Source: a virus
Length of the DNA: 20,681 nt
Reading direction: 5' to 3' (one strand)
IMG/VR virus record: IMGVR_UViG_3300025132_000388
Location: 1 to 20,681 of that record
In this document: piece by piece, positions 17,260 through 20,681 of the stretch
Layout: each line of letters starts with the position of its first letter
How positions within the stretch are numbered: position 1 is the stretch's first letter
Translations under genes and position numbers: made by a program
Notes under the pieces: generated by a model
Told to the model about the DNA's origin: nothing
The model's input: the letters and a program-made list of their open reading frames with translations, nothing else
Databases searched by the model: none

Positions 17260-17574
17260 ATGAGACCATCACACATAGAAGATTATCTTGTAACAGTCAG
17301 AACAGGACAATGGTTTGGCTGGACAGACAGTAAAAACAAAATTTATGCAAATCTTATAGTGCATGACGGTGGTTCTAAGCCTACTGAATCAGATTGCACA
17401 AACGGACTTGCTGCACTACAAGCTGCATGGGACTTACAAAATAATTCTTATAAATCTCAAAGAAGAGCAGAATACCCTAGCATGGTCGATCAGCTAGACA
17501 AAATGTTTCATTCTGGTTTCCAAGCATGGAAGGATGAAATTCAAAAAGTTAAAGAAAAATATCCGAAACCATAA
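17260..17574 (+). CDS. Small conserved protein, tail-assembly/chaperone-like
   Basis: 104 residues with a clear Shine-Dalgarno site and a start directly after the previous stop. The C-terminal half (QRRAEYPSMVDQLDKMFHSG, WKDEIQKVKEKYPKP) matches a motif I remember from small proteins encoded next to tail-fibre genes in cyanophages and other marine phages (YPSxxDQLDxxYxxG...VKxxYPKP). These are often annotated as tail-fibre accessory or assembly chaperone. The N-terminal half has VRTGQWFGWTDSKNKIYANL. Placement among fibre genes supports a role in folding or attachment of fibres, which is an inference. Its TAA overlaps the next ATG by one base. Confidence 0.68.
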   Translation: MRPSHIEDYLVTVRTGQWFGWTDSKNKIYANLIVHDGGSKPTESDCTNGLAALQAAWDLQNNSYKSQRRAEYPSMVDQLDKMFHSGFQAWKDEIQKVKEKYPKP

Positions 17575-19079
17575 TGGCATTAACAAAAATTGGGACGGAC
17601 GGTGTCAAAGATGATGCCATCACGTCAGGGAAGATACCCGCAAACGCTGTGGGAACTAGCGAAATATCTAATGATGCAGTTGGTGCAGATCAATTAGCTA
17701 ACACATCAGTAAGTGCTGGAGCTTTTGGATCATCTTCCGCAATACCAGCTCTAACAGTAGATGCTCAAGGTAGAATTACAGCAGCTACTACAAACAGTAT
17801 CTCAATCCCTCCAGCGTTTGATGATAATAAAATTATTAATGATATATCTGCATTATCTTTAAAACTTAACGCTTTACAAAACGCTACTAGATACAATACT
17901 AACTCTACTTATGTAGATACATTCCAAGATGCTAATGGAATAGCTACTCAGACAAACACATCCAGAAATAGTGTTGGAGAATATATTTCTTCAATAACAG
18001 CAATTACAAAATATTACTATAAACCAAATGTTGACAAGTGGACTTGGACTCAAAGTTCTACTGGTGTAGGAGGAAATAGTGCTATGACTTTTGTTGGAGT
18101 TATAAAAAGTGCTAATGGTTCTAACTGGACTTACAACGGATCGCAAGGTGGTGGAATAATGAACTTAGAAACTACTAATAATAGTTCTCCATATGTTTTA
18201 TTTGGTATTGGTAACGCTTCAAACAATGGTCAATTTGGTACTCATACTCCCGGAAGGTCTGACTGTAACGCTTCTATGTCTGCACCTACTGATAAGTGGG
18301 TATGGGCGGTAGTAAGAACATATAGTAACTGGACATCAGGACAGGTTGAAATTAAGTATCGTGCTTATGATGAAAATTCTTGGACTGTTTTGTCAGATAG
18401 TAATGGTGGATCTGATAACGCAGGTGTTCTTGGTAGTGGTCAAGGAAGATTATTTAGACACGACTCTAGTAATTATACTGGCGATTATGATAACACCCAT
18501 GTTGCTCACTTAGGATTTTGGAATACTAGATTAAATGACACACAATTAAATGGTTTATTTAATAATGGTAAGTTTTTTGATTGGAGTACAAATAGTGCTG
18601 ATGGAGATTATACCCTTTCATCTAATCTTCAAGAATATTTTAAAATAGACGAAGGTTCTGGTACTACCTTTGCTAATGACGGAAATGGTGGAACTGCAAC
18701 TAAGCAATCTGGTTCTGGTGCTTGGGATTCAGATACTACAACCTTTACTACGACAAGTGCAACTGGAAACTTTATATCTAATGTAATTACAGCTTCAGCA
18801 TCAACTACCAAGATGGGTGTTGTTATTACATATATAGATTCATCAGGTACAGCCACATTAAATACTGATTTAAAAGTTTATTTATCAGCAGATAATGGTT
18901 CTAACTTTACCCAAGTAACTTTAGTAGCACAGCCTGATTTTTCAACTGGTGTCAAAATGGCACTAGCAAATGATGTTACTGTTACTGCTGGAACACAACT
19001 TAAATATAAAGTTGAATTTGCTAACCAAGCACTAGGTTCTAAAGTAACAAGAGTTACTGGAATATCGTTACAGTATTAA
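17574..19079 (+). CDS. Adhesin-like tail-fibre protein with LamG-type lectin fold
   Basis: 501 residues. Residues 1-80 are a fibre linker (DDAITSGKIPANAVGTSEIS, then ALTVDAQGRITAAT). Residues about 85-101 form a short helical segment. Residues about 150-335 look like a concanavalin-A/LamG-type jelly roll: MTFVGVIKSANGSNW near the start, WVWAVVRTYSNWTSGQVEIKYR in the middle and HVAHLGFWNTRLNDTQLNGL at the end, the last being the typical closing motif of such domains. Residues about 400-501 form another beta-domain (MGVVITYIDSSGTATLNTDL, LKYKVEFANQ). This is the best candidate in the window for a glycan-binding host-recognition protein. It begins and ends with TAATG overlaps. Confidence 0.76.
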   Translation: MALTKIGTDGVKDDAITSGKIPANAVGTSEISNDAVGADQLANTSVSAGAFGSSSAIPALTVDAQGRITAATTNSISIPPAFDDNKIINDISALSLKLNALQNATRYNTNSTYVDTFQDANGIATQTNTSRNSVGEYISSITAITKYYYKPNVDKWTWTQSSTGVGGNSAMTFVGVIKSANGSNWTYNGSQGGGIMNLETTNNSSPYVLFGIGNASNNGQFGTHTPGRSDCNASMSAPTDKWVWAVVRTYSNWTSGQVEIKYRAYDENSWTVLSDSNGGSDNAGVLGSGQGRLFRHDSSNYTGDYDNTHVAHLGFWNTRLNDTQLNGLFNNGKFFDWSTNSADGDYTLSSNLQEYFKIDEGSGTTFANDGNGGTATKQSGSGAWDSDTTTFTTTSATGNFISNVITASASTTKMGVVITYIDSSGTATLNTDLKVYLSADNGSNFTQVTLVAQPDFSTGVKMALANDVTVTAGTQLKYKVEFANQALGSKVTRVTGISLQY

Positions 19080-19486
19080 TGGAAATACCCACCATTGAAA
19101 TACCACCAATAGGCAAGATAGAAACAATATCTATACCTTTACCAACAGCAGACGTTCCTTCTTATATTCCTATGGTTGTACCTCCAAGTGATTTGGATGC
19201 GGTTGAAGAACCAGAAGGAACAACTTCTGAAAAAAAAGAAGAAGTTAGACCACCGGTTCCGCCAAGTATTAAATTGCCGGTTGTAGATATAGATTTACCT
19301 TTACCTACTACAGCAGTAGTTACGACTGCAACTTATGCAGCTGTATCCGCTGTAGCGGTAACAACTTTGGCACAACCTTTTTTTGACACTATCAAAAAGC
19401 AAATTCAAAAATTAATGCTAGGCAAAATAAACAAATGGAAGGAACAGAGAAAGAACAAAAAGAAAAAGGATTCTTTGGAAAAGTAA
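19079..19486 (+). CDS. Pro-rich protein with one membrane helix, unknown function
   Basis: 135 residues, coupled to the fibre gene by TAATG. The N-terminal 45 residues are rich in Ile-Pro/Leu-Pro motifs (IPTIEIPPIGKIETISIPLP, DVPSYIPMVVPPSDL), then an acidic linker. A hydrophobic Ala/Val/Thr segment at about 76-98 is probably one membrane helix, and a very basic tail follows (KWKEQRKNKKKKDSLEK). I recall proteins with similar IP-repeat N-termini in other cyanophages, with no known function. A tail- or lysis-related role is possible from position. Its last 52 nt overlap the next gene. Confidence 0.65.
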   Translation: MEIPTIEIPPIGKIETISIPLPTADVPSYIPMVVPPSDLDAVEEPEGTTSEKKEEVRPPVPPSIKLPVVDIDLPLPTTAVVTTATYAAVSAVAVTTLAQPFFDTIKKQIQKLMLGKINKWKEQRKNKKKKDSLEK

Positions 19487-19752
19487 AAGATATTGCTGAA
19501 GACAAAGAACATCAAATTGAATTTTTGGGAACTGTAGTCAGACTAGGCGTTGTTGTTTGGTCTGGTTTCATCATTACGATGAACTACGTTGATATTCCTA
19601 TGGTAAAGAAATCTGGTAACTCGGATATCACTTTCGTAGCCAGCGTATTTACTGGCGCACTTGCCACATTCGGTCTTACTACTGGTAAGAACGGAAATGG
19701 TAAAACACCAACAAATTGCCCTATGGCAAAAAAACCAACAACAAAAGCATGA
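19435..19752 (+). CDS. Two-helix membrane protein, holin-like candidate
   Basis: 105 residues, ATG at 19435 inside the preceding gene (52-nt overlap). A charged N-terminus (MEGTEKEQKEKGFFGKVKDI) precedes two probable membrane helices at about 30-50 (FLGTVVRLGVVVWSGFIITM) and 65-84 (ITFVASVFTGALATFGLTTG), with a basic C-terminal tail. Size and topology resemble class II holins, and T7 encodes its holin (17.5) right after the tail fibre, so lysis is a reasonable guess. There is no sequence match I can name. The stop overlaps the next start as ATGA. Confidence 0.62.
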   Translation: MEGTEKEQKEKGFFGKVKDIAEDKEHQIEFLGTVVRLGVVVWSGFIITMNYVDIPMVKKSGNSDITFVASVFTGALATFGLTTGKNGNGKTPTNCPMAKKPTTKA

Positions 19753-20105
19753 AAAAATTAATCTTGCTTTTAGCTCTGTTATCACCCAGCATAGCTAGAG
19801 CCAATACAGTTACGCCACAATTTACTACAGGTTCGATGAACTCAACGACCACTACAACTCAGACAGTAACTGCTGTAGAACAGCGTCAAGTGTTCGGATC
19901 TGCCGTAAACACATGGTCAGGAACAAACGTAACACCATCAGCAGATATAGCTGGTAGCGGTACAACATTTACTGTTACCAATGCAGCTAATCCTTGGACA
20001 TTAGAAACCACAACTAGAGCTGCTGGGTTAGTAGAACAATGGGATACCACAACAAATTACACAATAAACTCTACAACTACTTCGCTCTCTGTCTTCTCAC
20101 AGTAG
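19749..20105 (+). CDS. Secreted small protein with signal peptide
   Basis: 118 residues from the ATG at 19749, which overlaps the previous TGA (ATGA); an upstream in-frame ATG at 19716 is rejected because the signal peptide starts at MKKLILLLALLSPSIARA, with a likely cleavage after ARA. The mature part is rich in Thr/Ser (NTVTPQFTTGSMNSTTTTTQ, AVNTWSGTNVTPSADIAGSG) and ends TTSLSVFSQ. I recall similar proteins in T4-like cyanophages, always of unknown function. Export to the periplasm or thylakoid lumen is inferred. Its last 67 nt overlap the following gene in another frame. Confidence 0.68.
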   Translation: MKKLILLLALLSPSIARANTVTPQFTTGSMNSTTTTTQTVTAVEQRQVFGSAVNTWSGTNVTPSADIAGSGTTFTVTNAANPWTLETTTRAAGLVEQWDTTTNYTINSTTTSLSVFSQ

Positions 20106-20566
20106 GCAGTCCCGTTTTAGCTGAAGGAGATACAAATAATTCATCGAATCCTGTGGCAGCAGCTACAGGAAACGTAACAAATCAAGCCGTCCAATTTCAG
20201 AATAATGGAGCTCCATCGAGACAACAATATAACGTTGGTAACTCTTGTAATGGAAGCACTATGACGTTTAGTCCTTTTTATATGGGCAATGATACGCAAC
20301 CACAAACTGAAGACGGCTATGTCATAAGTGAGAACTGGGGGTTTCAATTAAATTTCTCAGTTCCTTTAAATCGAGAACTAACTGAACAATGTCAACGCAT
20401 TGGTGCGTTACATGAACAGGATATGAAACTCGCTCAAGAAATTAATCGTGCACTTAAATGTGCCGAATTACAACGCAAAGGTTTTACCTTTCGCAAAGGT
20501 ACACGTGTAGCGCATTTATGCTCTGACGTAGTTCCTATAAAATTACAACCCATCAAAAAAGAATAA
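20039..20566 (+). CDS. Secreted protein with Cys-containing helical C-terminus
   Basis: 175 residues. ATG at 20039 is the only ATG before the hydrophobic segment and gives a signal-like N-terminus (YNYFALCLLTVGSPVLA, probable cut before EGD). It overlaps the preceding secreted-protein gene by 67 nt. The mature part has an Asn/Gln-rich N-terminal half and a C-terminal helical part with Cys residues near 118, 140 and 161 (LTEQCQRIGALHEQDMKLAQ, EINRALKCAEL). The family is unknown to me beyond recollection of similar neighbours in T4-like cyanophages. Disulphide bonds in an oxidising compartment are plausible. Confidence 0.66.
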   Translation: MGYHNKLHNKLYNYFALCLLTVGSPVLAEGDTNNSSNPVAAATGNVTNQAVQFQNNGAPSRQQYNVGNSCNGSTMTFSPFYMGNDTQPQTEDGYVISENWGFQLNFSVPLNRELTEQCQRIGALHEQDMKLAQEINRALKCAELQRKGFTFRKGTRVAHLCSDVVPIKLQPIKKE

Positions 20567-20681
20567 TGTTAGCACTCGCAAGACCATTCGTACTTTCTGC
20601 ATTAAGAAGTCCAAAATTTAAAACATTCGTTATTGACCTACTACAGAAGTTAGTTGAGCAATCAGATAACGAACTAGATGA
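20566..20681 (+). CDS. Small protein, truncated by window end
   Basis: The ATG at 20566 shares one base with the preceding TAA (TAATG), and the frame stays open to the window edge (38 codons). The visible part, MLALARPFVLSALRSPKFKT followed by FVIDLLQKLVEQSDNELD, is an amphipathic helical N-terminus. It resembles short conserved cyanophage proteins of unknown function starting MxxLARP. Full length cannot be seen. Confidence 0.6.
   Translation, partial: MLALARPFVLSALRSPKFKTFVIDLLQKLVEQSDNELD

Noticed and set aside
19716-19748. Upstream ATG for the first secreted protein
   Set aside because: It would place eleven hydrophilic residues before a clear MKK-type signal peptide; the ATGA overlap at 19749 is the natural start.
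1-20681. Integrase, attachment site, IS element or rRNA genes
   Set aside because: No such coding motifs or repeat ends were seen. Apart from the psbA-capsid leader, intergenic gaps are at most about 45 nt.

Overview
The window is about 20.7 kb of an AT-rich genome with every credible gene on the plus strand. It reads as the virion-structure half of a T7-like marine cyanophage (short-tailed podovirus). The left edge carries the 3' part of a phage-borne psbA (photosystem II D1), which points to a marine cyanobacterial host. The AT-rich composition suggests Prochlorococcus rather than Synechococcus, but that is an inference. Gene order after psbA follows T7 genes 10 to 17: major capsid, tail tube A, tail tube B, gp13-like, gp14-like, gp15-like and gp16-like internal virion proteins, then a gp17-like tail fibre.

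Region by region: 1-677 holds psbA (partial) overlapped by a small one-helix membrane protein. 678-979 is a 302-base gap before the capsid gene and is dense with RNA structure. It contains a glutamine-riboswitch-like element of the 'Downstream-peptide' type with a 7-bp pseudoknot (about 685-737), a 17-codon peptide gene with its own Shine-Dalgarno site (752-805), a compact 90-nt domain that folds on paper as a four-way junction (808-897), and a further hairpin (910-926). 980-2337 is the major capsid gene, with an apparent inserted beta-rich domain, followed by a strong UUCG-loop terminator at the position of T7's late terminator. 2342-13038 is the tail and ejection-protein block. 13079-19079 holds a tail fibre with eight tandem 13-residue repeats and five more genes, mostly overlapping or adjacent; four are fibre- or lectin-like and one is probably a small accessory or chaperone-like protein. 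19079-20681 has small membrane and secreted proteins, including a holin-like two-helix protein and two overlapping genes with signal peptides, and a gene that runs off the right edge.

Many junctions are TAATG or ATGA overlaps, so translational coupling is likely throughout. Several important genes (capsid, tail tube A, tail fibre) lack a visible Shine-Dalgarno sequence, while the 17-aa peptide, the gp15-like gene and some fibre genes have good ones.

The two observations I would follow first are the riboswitch/micropeptide/structured-RNA leader between psbA and the capsid gene, and a near-complete absence of CCWGG sites. The latter is seen most clearly in Pro-Gly codon pairs, which use CCC or CCG every time although CCT and CCA appear to dominate elsewhere. 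All identities rest on recalled family sequences and motifs, since no database search could be run.
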